Positions 34,540 through 43,122 are shown, counted from the first letter of the stretch. The stretch: DNA of 64,000 nt from CAWBYL01 sp963793025 (GCA_963793025.1 CAWBYL010000001.1:248001-312000); one strand, 5' to 3'. Notes: a model not told the origin generated them from the letters alone. Numbers and translations: made by a program.

Positions 34540-35595
34540 TCAGTCCTGCGGCGACCGGGACAGCAACATGGCGTCGCCGAAGGAGAGGAACCGGTACTCA
34601 TCGGTGAGGGCCTCGTCGTAGAGGTGACGCCACCGCGGGCCCACGAAAGCGTCGATCATGACCAGCAGCGAGGACCGGGGCATGTGGAAGTTGGTCAGCA
34701 GACGATCGACCACCTGGAACTCGAAACCCCGACGGATGAACAGGTCCGTGCGGCCCTCCGGTCGGCTTGTCGCCGCCGCGCTCTCGAGGGCGCGGACGGC
34801 GGTGGTACCCACTGCGACCACCCGACCGCCGCCGGCTCGGGTGCGCCGGCAGGCCTCGAGCGTGGCCCGCGGCACCCGGTAGGTCTCGGCGTGCATGACG
34901 TGGTCCTCGACCCGGTCAGCCACGATCGGTCGGAAGGTGCCCAGCCCCACGACCAGCTCGACGTCGGCCCGCTCGACGCCCGTGTCGAGGCAGCGTCGGA
35001 GGACGTCGTCGGTCAGGTGCAGCCCCGCCGTCGGGGCGGCCGCCGACTCGGGGCGATCGGAGAAGACGGTCTGGTAGCGCTCGGGCTCCTCCAGGGCAGC
35101 CGTGATGTAGGGAGGCAGCGGGAGGACGCCGCGACGTTCCAGCACGTCGAGCTCGTCGCCGTCGGTGTACAGCTCGATCACCCGTCGACCCTCGCCGAGG
35201 TCATCGCCGATGGTGACGACGAGATCGTCGCCCTCAGCCGGGCGGACCTCGGTGCCTGGTGGCAGCCGCCGGCCGGGACGCACGAGCGCCTCCCAGGTCG
35301 AGGAGGCTGCCGAAGCGGCGTCGGCGTCTGCTGGGGTTCGCCGTTCCAGCAGCAACACCTCCACGGCGCCCCCGGTCGATTTGCGCAGTCGGAGCCGCGC
35401 CGGGAGCACCCTGGTGGTGTTGAGCACGAGGAGGTCACCCGGATCGAGCAGATCAGGCAGGTCGCGCACGATGCGGTGCGAGGCCGTCCGGCCAGGACCT
35501 TCGTCGACCAGCAGGCGCGCCGCGTCCCGCTCAGCGAGCGGCCGCTGGGCGATGCGCGCCGCGGGCAGGTCGTAGTCGAAAGCGTCGGTCTCCAC
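34540..35595 (-). CDS. queA: S-adenosylmethionine:tRNA ribosyltransferase-isomerase
   Basis: QueA, 351 aa, transfers and rearranges the ribosyl part of SAM onto 7-aminomethyl-7-deazaguanine in tRNA, making epoxyqueuosine. Family blocks: FDYDLPAARIAQRPLAERDAARLL, LLVLNTTRVLPARL, PLPPYI, SAAAPTAGLHLTDDVL, LGTFRPI, HAETYRVP, VGTTAVRALESAA and LLTNFHMPRSSLLVMIDAFVG. GTG start. One arm of a 50-bp palindrome ends 28 nt before this start, so its transcript leader can fold a strong hairpin if transcription enters from ruvB. Together with tgt this gives two of the late queuosine steps. Confidence 0.95.
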   Translation of the reverse strand: METDAFDYDLPAARIAQRPLAERDAARLLVDEGPGRTASHRIVRDLPDLLDPGDLLVLNTTRVLPARLRLRKSTGGAVEVLLLERRTPADADAASAASSTWEALVRPGRRLPPGTEVRPAEGDDLVVTIGDDLGEGRRVIELYTDGDELDVLERRGVLPLPPYITAALEEPERYQTVFSDRPESAAAPTAGLHLTDDVLRRCLDTGVERADVELVVGLGTFRPIVADRVEDHVMHAETYRVPRATLEACRRTRAGGGRVVAVGTTAVRALESAAATSRPEGRTDLFIRRGFEFQVVDRLLTNFHMPRSSLLVMIDAFVGPRWRHLYDEALTDEYRFLSFGDAMLLSRSPQD

Positions 35596-35623
35596 GGCGG
35601 CCCCCCAGCGTACGACCCCTCCC

Positions 35624-35673
35624 GAACTGGTAGGCGTTGTGCATCACATGCGATGCGGAACGCCTACCAGTTC
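35624..35673. repeat. Palindromic repeat, copy 1 (downstream flank of the DUF559 gene)
   Basis: Inverted repeat with 15-bp perfect outer arms, GAACTGGTAGGCGTT at 35624-35638 and its complement at 35659-35673, and inner 5-bp arms GCATC/GATGC around ACATGC. The right edge supplies the TGA stop of the DUF559 gene. A nearly identical palindrome lies on the other side of that gene. Confidence 0.85.
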
Positions 35674-36637
35674 ACGAATGGGCATGGGCCGCGTCCGCGC
35701 GACCTCTCGCTCGGGCTTCGCGGACCACCCGGGCAACCCACTCCGGACGGTGCCAGACGTCGAACTCGGACAGGCGCAGGATGGTCCATCCCAGCGAGCT
35801 CAAGGCCTCGTCCTGCTGAGCATCGTGTCGACGATCGAGCAGAGCGGTGTGGTAGCGATCGCCGTCGATCTGGACGATGAGCCGCGCCTCACGGTCGACC
35901 GCGTCGACCCGCGCCACCCAGACCTCCCCACCCAGATCCACCTGGTGCTCCAGGGGCTGCTGACCGTCGTTCAGCAGGATCCGCCGGAATCGCCGCTCCA
36001 ACCCGCTCTCGGGCGCGACGTATCCGCTCCCTCGCTCAGCCAGCAACATCCGCATGGTGGCCACGCGGGAGCGTCCTCGTCCACGCAGCTCCTCCAGGGT
36101 GTCGAACAGGCGGTCAGCGCGAACGAGTCTGCTCCCCCAGGCGTCATCGAGCGTTCGAGCGACCTTGCCGAGGGGCACGACTCCGGAGAGGTCGAAGATG
36201 GTCCGCACCGGGGAGGTCGTCATGATCCCGTGGTGGCTCACGAGATGGTGGGACGGAAGGATCCGGGTGGTGTGCAGGGTCGACAACGACACCCGCCTCG
36301 GATCCTTGGAGCCCCGCTCGACCAGAACATGGACCGGCTCCAACCGGAACCCGGTGAGGCTCCAGAGGGCCGCCGCCGACCAGTGCGAGAGCGCCGCACC
36401 CGGTCCCGCCTCGGCAACGGCCAGGAACGCTCGCTGCAGGGGTGACTCGGGGGCACCGGCGAGCACCAGCAGGCCCGTGCCGGGCGAGCCGGCGGGCCGC
36501 CATCGTTGCGAGCGCACCAGATTCCCGATCCGGCCGCGCGTCCAGCCTCGCTCCGTCAGTTGATCGCCGGTGACCACGCCGTACTGCGTCGCCGCCAGCG
36601 CCCGAAGCTCCGCCTCACCACTTCTGCTCGTCGCCAT
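35672..36637 (-). CDS. AbiEi-type winged-helix / DUF559 (Vsr-like nuclease fold) protein
   Basis: 321 aa. The N-terminus (about 1-55, LAATQYGVVTGDQLTERGWT then RIGNLVRSQRW) resembles the AbiEi antitoxin winged-helix domain. The middle part has ALSHWSAAALW and SPVRTIFDLSGVV. The C-terminus (about 225-315) matches DUF559, a Vsr/PD-(D/E)XK-like fold: SGLERRFRRILLNDG, ARVDAVDREARLIVQIDGD, RYH, and LGWTILRLSEFDVW. In the usual VEVDG-type strand the Glu is replaced by Gln (IVQIDG), so nuclease activity may be altered. These proteins are abundant in actinobacteria and of uncertain function. This copy stands alone between ruvB and queA, bracketed by two copies of one palindrome; its stop codon lies at the palindrome edge. 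Confidence 0.8.
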   Translation of the reverse strand: MATSRSGEAELRALAATQYGVVTGDQLTERGWTRGRIGNLVRSQRWRPAGSPGTGLLVLAGAPESPLQRAFLAVAEAGPGAALSHWSAAALWSLTGFRLEPVHVLVERGSKDPRRVSLSTLHTTRILPSHHLVSHHGIMTTSPVRTIFDLSGVVPLGKVARTLDDAWGSRLVRADRLFDTLEELRGRGRSRVATMRMLLAERGSGYVAPESGLERRFRRILLNDGQQPLEHQVDLGGEVWVARVDAVDREARLIVQIDGDRYHTALLDRRHDAQQDEALSSLGWTILRLSEFDVWHRPEWVARVVREARARGRADAAHAHS

Positions 36638-36692
36638 CCCCGCAGTTCAGCAAGAGGGGTACGACAGCTGACCCCACCGTCCCGCACTCCAC

Positions 36693-36746
36693 CCGAACTG
36701 GTAGGCGTTCTGCATCACATGTGATGCGCAGTGCCTACCAGTTCGG
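36693..36746. repeat. Palindromic repeat, copy 2 (upstream flank of the DUF559 gene)
   Basis: Arms CCGAACTGGTAGGC at 36693-36706 and the exact complement at 36733-36746, with an inner palindrome GCATCACATGTGATGC at 36712-36727; only one clear mismatch and a few G-T pairs lie between. It shares the outer arm and inner core with copy 1. It lies between the ruvB stop (7 nt away) and the DUF559 start (55 nt away). Confidence 0.85.
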
Positions 36747-36753
36747 AGGGGGG

Positions 36754-37842
36754 TCAGCGGTCGAAGAGGGAGGGGCCGGGGTCGGCGGCGAGGGGGGCGC
36801 TGGGCGGGGCGATCAGGCCCAGGTGGGCCCACGCCGACGGCGTGGCCACCCGGCCACGCGGGGTGCGCATGAGCAGACCCTGCTGGATGAGGAACGGCTC
36901 GTACACGTCCTCCACCGTCTCCTCGGTCTCGCCCACGCTGATGGCGAGGGTGCCCAGACCGACGGGACCGCCGCCGAACATCTTGCAGAGGTTGCTCAAG
37001 ACCGACCTGTCGACCTTGTCCAGGCCGCGGTCATCGACGCCGAACACGGCCAGTCCCTCGTGGGCCGTGCGCTCGTCGATCTCACCGTTGCCCCGCACCT
37101 CGGCGAAGTCCCGCACCCGACGCAGGAGCCGGTTGGCGATACGCGGTGTGCCGCGCGCCCGGCGGGCGATCTCACCCGCCCCTCGAGGATCGATGGAGAT
37201 GCCGAGGATGCCGGCGGCGCGCACGACGATCGACTGCAACTCGTCGGCGTCGTAGTAGTCGAGGCGAGCCACCAGCCCGAAGCGGTCGCGCAGCGGACCG
37301 GTGATGAGCCCGGTGCGGGTGGTGGCCCCGACGAGCGTGAACCGCGGAAGATCGAGACGGATCGACCTGGCGGCCGGTCCCTTGCCCAGCACGATGTCGA
37401 GCTGGAAGTCCTCCATGGCCGGGTAGAGCACCTCCTCGACGTTGCGGCTGAGGCGGTGGATCTCGTCGATGAAGAGGACGTCGCCCTCACCGAGGCGGGT
37501 GAGGATGGCCGCCAGGTCGCCGGCCCGGTCGAGGGCGGGACCGGATGTGACGTGGAGGCCGACGTCGAGCTCGGCGGCCACGATGCCGGCCAGCGTGGTC
37601 TTGCCCAGTCCGGGCGGCCCGGCGAACAGGAGGTGGTCGACGGCCTGGGCTCGGCGGCGAGCCGCTTCGAGGATGATCCCGAGGTGCTCCTTGAGCTCAC
37701 GCTGGCCGACGAACTCCTCCAGGTGACGGGGCCGGAGCCCGCCCTCCTCGCCGATGACGTCGCGACCGTTGGGGGCGAGGTCGTCGAGATCGGGCTCTTC
37801 GTCGCGGGGCGACGGCTCGGGGGACAGCAGCTCGTCGCGCAT
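36754..37842 (-). CDS. ruvB: Holliday junction branch migration ATPase RuvB
   Basis: 362-aa AAA+ motor that drives branch migration with RuvA. Motifs: LRPRHLEEFVGQRELKEHL, Walker A LLFAGPPGLGKTTLAG, Walker B VLFIDEIHRLSRNVEE, sensor 1 LVGATTRTGLI, arginine-finger region GPLRDRFGLVARLDYY, and the C-terminal winged helix (EPFLIQQGLLMRTPRGRVAT). The ATG shares one base with the ruvA stop. An N-terminal acidic extension of about 25 residues precedes the core. The longer open frame upstream overlaps ruvA and is a shadow. Confidence 0.95.
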   Translation of the reverse strand: MRDELLSPEPSPRDEEPDLDDLAPNGRDVIGEEGGLRPRHLEEFVGQRELKEHLGIILEAARRRAQAVDHLLFAGPPGLGKTTLAGIVAAELDVGLHVTSGPALDRAGDLAAILTRLGEGDVLFIDEIHRLSRNVEEVLYPAMEDFQLDIVLGKGPAARSIRLDLPRFTLVGATTRTGLITGPLRDRFGLVARLDYYDADELQSIVVRAAGILGISIDPRGAGEIARRARGTPRIANRLLRRVRDFAEVRGNGEIDERTAHEGLAVFGVDDRGLDKVDRSVLSNLCKMFGGGPVGLGTLAISVGETEETVEDVYEPFLIQQGLLMRTPRGRVATPSAWAHLGLIAPPSAPLAADPGPSLFDR

Positions 37843-38468
37843 CAGGCCGCCAGCCGCTGCAGGGCCAGGCGCAGCATCTCGGAGGAATCGACTTCGGCGG
37901 GCAGGTCGCGCACCGCCTCGGCCACTTCGTCGGGCCCGTACCCGAGGTTGGCCAGCGCGTCGCGCACGTCGGCCACCGGCGAGGAGCCGCGACCGTTGCC
38001 GGTCGCCAGCCCGACGCCGCCGCCGTTGGTCGCGCCGGCGAGGGCGGCGGTGTCGAGACCGGGGATGTCCAGGCGGGACTTGAGCTCCACCAGCAGCCGG
38101 GCCGCCGTCTTCTTCCCGACGCCGGGGACGAGGCACAGCGCGGCGAGGTCGTCGTCGGCCAGGACCCGCACAAGCGAAGCCGGCGGATGCACCCCGAGGA
38201 TGGCGAGAGCCAGCGAGGGCCCGACGCCGTGGGCGCCGATGAGCGCCTCGAACACCAGGCGTTCCTCGGAGGTGGCGAACCCGTACAGCGTCTCGGCGTC
38301 CTCGCGACGGTGATGGTGGATGTGGACGAAGACCTCGCCACCGGGCTCGCCCAGATCGACGGAGGTGGCCGGTGTGACGGTGACGCGGTAGCCGACGCCG
38401 GCGACCTCGACCAGGATCTCGCCGTTGGCCCAACGGTCGAGCATCTCGCCCCGCAACGACCCGATCAC
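37842..38468 (-). CDS. ruvA: Holliday junction DNA helicase subunit RuvA
   Basis: 208-aa junction-binding subunit. N-terminal OB fold (IGSLRGEMLDRWANGEILVEVAGVGYRV, EVFVHIHHHRREDAETLYGF), tandem HhH motifs (LIGAHGVGPSLALAIL, LVPGVGKKTAARLLVELKSRL), a Gly/Ala linker, then the C-terminal RuvB-contacting domain (VADVRDALANLGYGPDEVAEAV). GTG start overlapping the ruvC stop as GTGA, confirming the short start over a longer upstream frame. Confidence 0.95.
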   Translation of the reverse strand: MIGSLRGEMLDRWANGEILVEVAGVGYRVTVTPATSVDLGEPGGEVFVHIHHHRREDAETLYGFATSEERLVFEALIGAHGVGPSLALAILGVHPPASLVRVLADDDLAALCLVPGVGKKTAARLLVELKSRLDIPGLDTAALAGATNGGGVGLATGNGRGSSPVADVRDALANLGYGPDEVAEAVRDLPAEVDSSEMLRLALQRLAA

Positions 38469-38986
38469 GTGCGGGCCTCCGCCCGCCGGGCGGCGTCGCG
38501 CATGGGCGCCATGGCCAGGTGGCACAACGCCAACGCGGCGGCGTCGGCCGCGTCGGGCGGGTGGGGCGGCTTGGCGAGGCCGAGCAGGGTCTGGACCATC
38601 TGTTGCACCTGTGCCTTGTCGGCGCCGCCGGTGCCGGCGACGGCGGACTTCACCTCGTTCGGGGAGTACTGCACCACATCACAGCCTGCGGCCACCGCCT
38701 CGGCCATGGCGATCCCGCTGGCCTGGCCGACGGACATGGCGGTGCTCACGTTCACCTGGAACAGCACGCGCTCCACGGCGAGCACGGCGGGCCGGAACTC
38801 GGCCATCAGGTCCCGCAGCTCGTGCTGGAGCTCGGCCAGGCGAAGGTGGACCTCGGCGTCGGGCGGAGTGCGGATGACCCCGAGGGCCAGCGCCCGGGGG
38901 CGACCGCCGGCCGGTCGAGGGGGGGCCGCTTCGAGGATGCAGTACCCGCACCGGGAGAGGCCGGGATCGATGCCGAGGACGAACAC
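38465..38986 (-). CDS. ruvC: Holliday junction resolvase RuvC
   Basis: 173-aa endonuclease that resolves Holliday junctions. Catalytic acidic residues: D7 in VLGIDPGLSRCGY, the Glu in LAVERVLFQVNVSTAMSVGQA, and the Asp pair in HPPDAADAAALALCH. The GTG three codons before the first strand is chosen; a longer upstream frame gives an Arg-rich stretch not seen in RuvC. First gene of ruvC-ruvA-ruvB; it diverges from an ABC transporter operon, with 91 nt between them holding both promoters. Confidence 0.94.
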   Translation of the reverse strand: MFVLGIDPGLSRCGYCILEAAPPRPAGGRPRALALGVIRTPPDAEVHLRLAELQHELRDLMAEFRPAVLAVERVLFQVNVSTAMSVGQASGIAMAEAVAAGCDVVQYSPNEVKSAVAGTGGADKAQVQQMVQTLLGLAKPPHPPDAADAAALALCHLAMAPMRDAARRAEART

Positions 38987-39077
38987 TCGTACGAGGCTAG
39001 CGGTGGCCCTGAGACGGGTGGGTGATCCTGCCGCTCGGTACATTCATCCAGATCAGGACTTGCCCTCGGAGGTCGTC

Positions 39078-40220
39078 GTGCCGATGAACAACGACGTGAC
39101 CCCTCCGCCCTCCGGCTCGCCGAGCACCCCCACCGCCTTCGCTCCGGGCCCGTCGCCCCTCGACGAGAGCGACGCCACCGTCGGTCTCCCCTCCGACGTC
39201 GACCTCACCGTGGAGGTGCGCGGCGTCGATCGTTGGTTCGGGTCCGTGCTGGCCCTCACCCACCTCGATCTCGTGGTCCCGACGGGAGCCATCACCGTGC
39301 TCCTCGGTCCGAACGGGGCGGGCAAGACCACAGCCATCCGGATGATCACGGGGGCCCTCACCCCCAACGAGGGTTCCATCCGCGTGTTCGGGCTCGATCC
39401 CGCCGTCGACGGGGAGGAGGTCCGCCGCCGTTGCGGCGTGGTCTCGGCCAAGCCCGCGCTCTACGACCGACTCTCGGGTCGCGGCAACCTCGAGTACGCC
39501 GCCGAGCTCTACGGCCTCGGCCGCCACGCCGAGGCCGCCATCCACGCCGCCGCCGACCGGTTCGGCATCGTCGACGCCCTCGACCAGAAGGTGGGTGGCT
39601 ACTCGACGGGCATGAAGACCCGGCTGGCCCTGGCCCGCTCGGTCCTGCACGATCCCGACCTCCTTCTCTTCGACGAGCCCACGTCGGGCCTCGACCCCGA
39701 GTCGGCCCACGCCGTGCTCGATCTCATAAGGGAGATGACCTCCGAGGGCCGCACCGTCGTGATGTGCACCCACCTCCTGGTGGAGGCGGAAGGCCTGGCC
39801 GACCGCATCGTCGTGCTCGACGGTGGCACCGACCTCCTGTGCGGCACCCAGCAGGAGCTCACGCGGCGCTACTGGCCACCCAACCTGGTCCACCTCGGGG
39901 CCCTGAACCCGGCGGACCTGGATCGGGTGGCGACGTGGGACGGGGTGCTCGCCTCCGGTCCCGCCGGCGCGGACCGTCCCGGCGTCCTCCAGGTCCAACT
40001 CGACGACCCGGCCCGCATCCCCGACCTCATCGCCCGCCTGGCCGGCGAAGGCGTCCGCCTCACCCGGGTCGAACCCCACGAGCCCACCCTCGAGGACCTC
40101 TACTTCGCCGTCCGTCGCGACCATCGCGAGCGCACCCAGGCCACGACACGCGAGGGCCTCGCCCCCGTGCGCCCACCCACGTCGCTCGATGCCCTCGATC
40201 CGGAAGAGGTCGCCCGATGA
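39078..40220 (+). CDS. ABC transporter ATP-binding protein
   Basis: 380-aa ATPase of an ABC-2 (exporter) type system. After a Pro/Ser-rich N-terminal tail of about 45 residues come Walker A (LLGPNGAGKTTAIRMI), the Q-loop area (RRRCGVVSAKPALYDRL), signature GGYSTGMKTRLALARSV, Walker B (LLLFDEPTSGLDPES) and the H-loop (VVMCTHLLVEAEGL). The variant signature (YSTGMK) is usual for ABC-2 ATPases of the NatA/DrrA kind. GTG start with GGAGG five bases upstream; an ATG six bases later is possible. Its stop overlaps the permease ATG (ATGA). Cargo unknown; drug, lipid or sodium export are typical. Confidence 0.9.
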   Translation: MPMNNDVTPPPSGSPSTPTAFAPGPSPLDESDATVGLPSDVDLTVEVRGVDRWFGSVLALTHLDLVVPTGAITVLLGPNGAGKTTAIRMITGALTPNEGSIRVFGLDPAVDGEEVRRRCGVVSAKPALYDRLSGRGNLEYAAELYGLGRHAEAAIHAAADRFGIVDALDQKVGGYSTGMKTRLALARSVLHDPDLLLFDEPTSGLDPESAHAVLDLIREMTSEGRTVVMCTHLLVEAEGLADRIVVLDGGTDLLCGTQQELTRRYWPPNLVHLGALNPADLDRVATWDGVLASGPAGADRPGVLQVQLDDPARIPDLIARLAGEGVRLTRVEPHEPTLEDLYFAVRRDHRERTQATTREGLAPVRPPTSLDALDPEEVAR

Positions 40221-41086
40221 CCACCGCCATCGGCCGGCCCGGGAAGAGGCCGATCAACTGGAGTCGGCTCTTCACCGTCACCCGCACCGAGCTGCGCCAA
40301 CTGCGGGAGTCGAAGGACTTCTGGGTGCCCATGGTGATCCTCGGAGCCTTCTTCTTCTTGATCGTTCCCACCTTCCTGCTGTCGGTCATCACCAGCATCG
40401 GCAACGTCGACGCCGTCCAGCAGGTGTCCGATGCGTTGAAGCTCCTGCCCGCATCGGCCCGCAACGCCGTCCCCCAGGGCGTCGATCCGTCGACTCAGGT
40501 CAGCTATGTGTTGGCCGTCTACCTGTTCGCCCCCATCGCCGTGGTCGTGCCCCTCACCATCTCCACCGCGGTGGGCGCGTCGAGCATCGTGGGCGAGCGG
40601 GAGCGGGGCACCGGCGAGTTCCTGGCCCACTCGCCCGCCGACGTACGCGAGATCTACCTGGGCAAGCTCATCGCCAGCCTCGTACCCGGCTACGTCACCA
40701 CCGTCGTGGGGTTCGGCCTCTACTCGCTGATGGTGAACCTGCTGGTGGGCCGCAAGGTCGGCGGCTGGTTCTTCCCCACCGCCTCGTGGTGGCTGCTGAT
40801 CCTGTGGGTGCTGCCGCCGTTCATGGCCATCGCCCTGTCGCTCGTGCTGCGACTGTCGGCCCGGGTGAAGTCCACCGCCGCCGCCCAGCAGGCGGCCGGG
40901 CTGGTCACGTTCCCGCTGATCATCATCGCCTACAGCCAGTCGACCGGCGCCCTGATCGGTTCGGGCGCCCCGGTGATCGCCCTCATCATCGGAGCGGTGG
41001 CCTGGGTGATCGCGCTGGCTCTGCTCGCCACCGGTTTCCGCTCGCTCACCCGGGGGCGTCTCCTCGGCGTGGCCGACGAGCAGTAG
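40217..41086 (+). CDS. ABC-2 type transporter permease
   Basis: 289-aa integral membrane partner of the preceding ATPase, about six helices: one near residue 45 (FWVPMVILGAFFFLIVPTFLL), then a large loop (residues 60-100), then a helix cluster including LAVYLFAPIAVVVPLTIS, TVVGFGLYSLMVNLLV, WWLLILWVLPPFMAIALSL, LVTFPLIIIAY and VIALIIGAVAWVIALALL. The GASSIVGERERGTGEFLAHSP segment is the typical coupling loop of ABC-2 permeases. Translationally coupled to the ATPase. The long open frame upstream of this start is a shadow of the ATPase gene. Confidence 0.9.
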   Translation: MTTAIGRPGKRPINWSRLFTVTRTELRQLRESKDFWVPMVILGAFFFLIVPTFLLSVITSIGNVDAVQQVSDALKLLPASARNAVPQGVDPSTQVSYVLAVYLFAPIAVVVPLTISTAVGASSIVGERERGTGEFLAHSPADVREIYLGKLIASLVPGYVTTVVGFGLYSLMVNLLVGRKVGGWFFPTASWWLLILWVLPPFMAIALSLVLRLSARVKSTAAAQQAAGLVTFPLIIIAYSQSTGALIGSGAPVIALIIGAVAWVIALALLATGFRSLTRGRLLGVADEQ

Positions 41087-41104
41087 CCCGCCGACCCGAG
41101 ATCG

Positions 41105-41560
41105 TCAGCAGCGGCCGGAGGGCGCCACCAACTCGACGGTCCCGGTCGGCGACGGCCACTCGAACACCAGGCGATCTGCGGGTCCGAGGTCGCGCCACTG
41201 CTCCGTGGCCCGGTCGAGGGCCGCAGTGACCGGCGTCTGCTCGCCGGCCCGCCATGCCGCCGTGTGGTGCCCGGCCAGCCGCTCGGACTCGATCAGCTCG
41301 CCTCGGTGCGCGGCGATGACGGCGCGCCCGGGCCGGGTCCGCTTCCGACCGGTGCTGGCGAAGGTGGCGCCCTTCTCCACCAGGCCCCAGAAGCCGTGGC
41401 GGTAGCCGGTGGAGGCTTCGATCACGTACTGGACCAGATCGTGGGGGATGCCGCGTCCGTAGCCCATCGAGGCCCCCGGCACGATCCGTCGCTTGCCGCG
41501 ATCGGCGGTCCAACTGCTGATCCGCTTGGCCTCGTCGGCCACGAAGAACTCGACCCGCAT
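41105..41560 (-). CDS. Conserved hypothetical protein
   Basis: 151-aa soluble protein of unknown function. Conserved-looking blocks: IVPGASMGYGRGIPHDLVQYVIEASTGY, HGFWGLVEKGATFASTGRKRT, and AHRGELIESERLAG, with a C-terminal DRLVFEWPSPTGTVELV. I have seen the GYGRGIPHDL/FWGLV pattern in actinobacterial hypothetical proteins but know no assigned role. Start is the ATG giving MRVEFFVADEAKR; an upstream GTG adds a basic 18-residue extension. It converges with the ABC permease, 18 nt away. Confidence 0.6.
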   Translation of the reverse strand: MRVEFFVADEAKRISSWTADRGKRRIVPGASMGYGRGIPHDLVQYVIEASTGYRHGFWGLVEKGATFASTGRKRTRPGRAVIAAHRGELIESERLAGHHTAAWRAGEQTPVTAALDRATEQWRDLGPADRLVFEWPSPTGTVELVAPSGRC

Positions 41561-41677
41561 CGCCGGGACCGTAGGCGGCCGAAACCGTCGACCGCGAGGG
41601 GATTTCGTCGTCACGGCCCGACGACGGCCGGGCCGTGGCTTCGCGGGGCCCGTATCAGGACCGGTGGAGCTCCAGGC

Positions 41678-42454
41678 TCACTTCGGGCCGAGGCGGGCGC
41701 CGCCGTCGACACGGATCGTCTGGGCGTTCATGTACGAGTTGGTGACGAGCTCGATGACCATGCTGGCCAGCTCGGCCGGGTAGCCGAGCCGCTTGGGGAA
41801 GAGGACGTCCTTGGACAGGTTGGCCTTGAACGCCTCCGACCCCTCGCCTTCGCCGTAGATCGGGGTGTCGATGAGCCCGGGGGCGATGGTGTTGACCCGC
41901 ACGCCGACGACCGCGAGATCGCGGGCCACGGGAAGCGTCATGCCCACGATGCCGCCCTTGGACGCGGAGTAAGCGGCCTGGCCGATCTGACCGTCGAACG
42001 CCGCCACCGAGGCCATGTTCACGATGGCCCCCCGTTCGTTGTCCTCCAACGGCTCGGTCTGGCCCATGGCCGTGGCCGCCAGCCGGATCACGTTGAACGA
42101 GCCCGTCAGGTTGATGTCGATGACCTTGCGCCAGTAGTCGAGGTTGAAGGCCGAGTCGTAGGAACCGTCCTTGCCGATGGTGCGGCTGGCGGCCCCGATC
42201 CCAGCCGAGTTCACGAGCGACCGCAGCGGGCCCATCTCCTTGGCCGTCTCGATGGCGGCCACGACCTCGTCGACCTGGGTGACGTCGACGTGGCAGAACG
42301 CACCACCCAGCTCAGTGGCCAGGGCGTTGCCCTTCTCGTCGTTGAGGTCGGCGATGACGACCTTGGCGCCGCGCGCCGCGAGCAGGCGGGCCGACGCCTC
42401 ACCGATGCCCGACGCGCCACCGGTGACGATCGAGGAGGTTCCGTTGATTTCCAT
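41678..42454 (-). CDS. SDR family oxidoreductase (3-hydroxyacyl-CoA dehydrogenase type II-like)
   Basis: 258-aa classical SDR. Motifs: SIVTGGASGIGEASARLLA, VVIADLND (Asp after strand 2 favours NAD+ over NADP+), NSAGIG, the catalytic Ser-Tyr-Lys in NMASVAAFDGQIGQAAYSASKGG, and VRVNTIAPGLIDTP. The overall sequence resembles type 10 17-beta-hydroxysteroid/3-hydroxyacyl-CoA dehydrogenases, common in acyl-CoA catabolism of actinobacteria. Divergent from msrA, with 158 nt between. It has no operon partner in the window. Confidence 0.87.
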   Translation of the reverse strand: MEINGTSSIVTGGASGIGEASARLLAARGAKVVIADLNDEKGNALATELGGAFCHVDVTQVDEVVAAIETAKEMGPLRSLVNSAGIGAASRTIGKDGSYDSAFNLDYWRKVIDINLTGSFNVIRLAATAMGQTEPLEDNERGAIVNMASVAAFDGQIGQAAYSASKGGIVGMTLPVARDLAVVGVRVNTIAPGLIDTPIYGEGEGSEAFKANLSKDVLFPKRLGYPAELASMVIELVTNSYMNAQTIRVDGGARLGPK

Positions 42455-42612
42455 GGCGAGAGACTATGAGCGCACGTGGCGGACACGGGAATCCACTGCC
42501 GCCCTACGGCGTCACGCCCGACGTCCACCCGCCGACGTCCACCGTCGGGATCGGGGCTCGCAGCGGTAGCGTCGGAGCGAGTTGACCAGACGAGTCGCAA
42601 GGGAGACGAGCC

Positions 42613-43122
42613 GTGAGCGACACCACCGAACGGGCCATCCTCGCCGGAGGATGTTTCTGGGGCATGCAGGACCTGATCCGCAAGATGGACGGCGTCGTGG
42701 CCACCCGGGTCGGTTACACGGGCGGTGACGTGGCCAACGCCACGTACCGCAACCACGGAACCCACGCCGAGGCCATCGAGATCGAGTTCGATCCGCAGAA
42801 GACGTCGTACCGGGATCTGCTCGAGTTCTTCTTCCAGATCCACGATCCGTCCACCAAGAACCGCCAGGGCAACGACGTCGGCCTCAGCTACCGGTCAGCG
42901 ATCTTCTACCTCGACGACGACCAGAAGGCGGTGGCCGAGGACACGATCGCCGACGTCGACGCGTCAGGCATCTGGCCGGGTCCGGTCGTCACCGAGGTGG
43001 TCGCGGCCGGACCGTTCTGGGAGGCCGAGCCCGAACACCAGGACTACCTCGAGCGCATCCCCAACGGCTACACGTGCCACTTCGTCCGGCCCAACTGGAA
43101 GCTGCCCCACCGCACCGACTGA
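42613..43122 (+). CDS. msrA: Peptide-methionine (S)-S-oxide reductase MsrA
   Basis: 169-aa repair enzyme reducing methionine-S-sulfoxide in proteins. Catalytic motif GGCFWGMQDLI with the nucleophilic Cys at about residue 14; also GYTGGDVANATYRNHGTHAEAIEIEFD, FFFQIHDPSTKNRQGNDVGLSYRSAIFY, and WEAEPEHQDYLERIPNGY, all conserved. GTG start with GGGAGA upstream. A later Cys in YTCHFVRP could be the resolving residue. Stands alone, convergent with a membrane protein gene. Confidence 0.94.
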   Translation: MSDTTERAILAGGCFWGMQDLIRKMDGVVATRVGYTGGDVANATYRNHGTHAEAIEIEFDPQKTSYRDLLEFFFQIHDPSTKNRQGNDVGLSYRSAIFYLDDDQKAVAEDTIADVDASGIWPGPVVTEVVAAGPFWEAEPEHQDYLERIPNGYTCHFVRPNWKLPHRTD

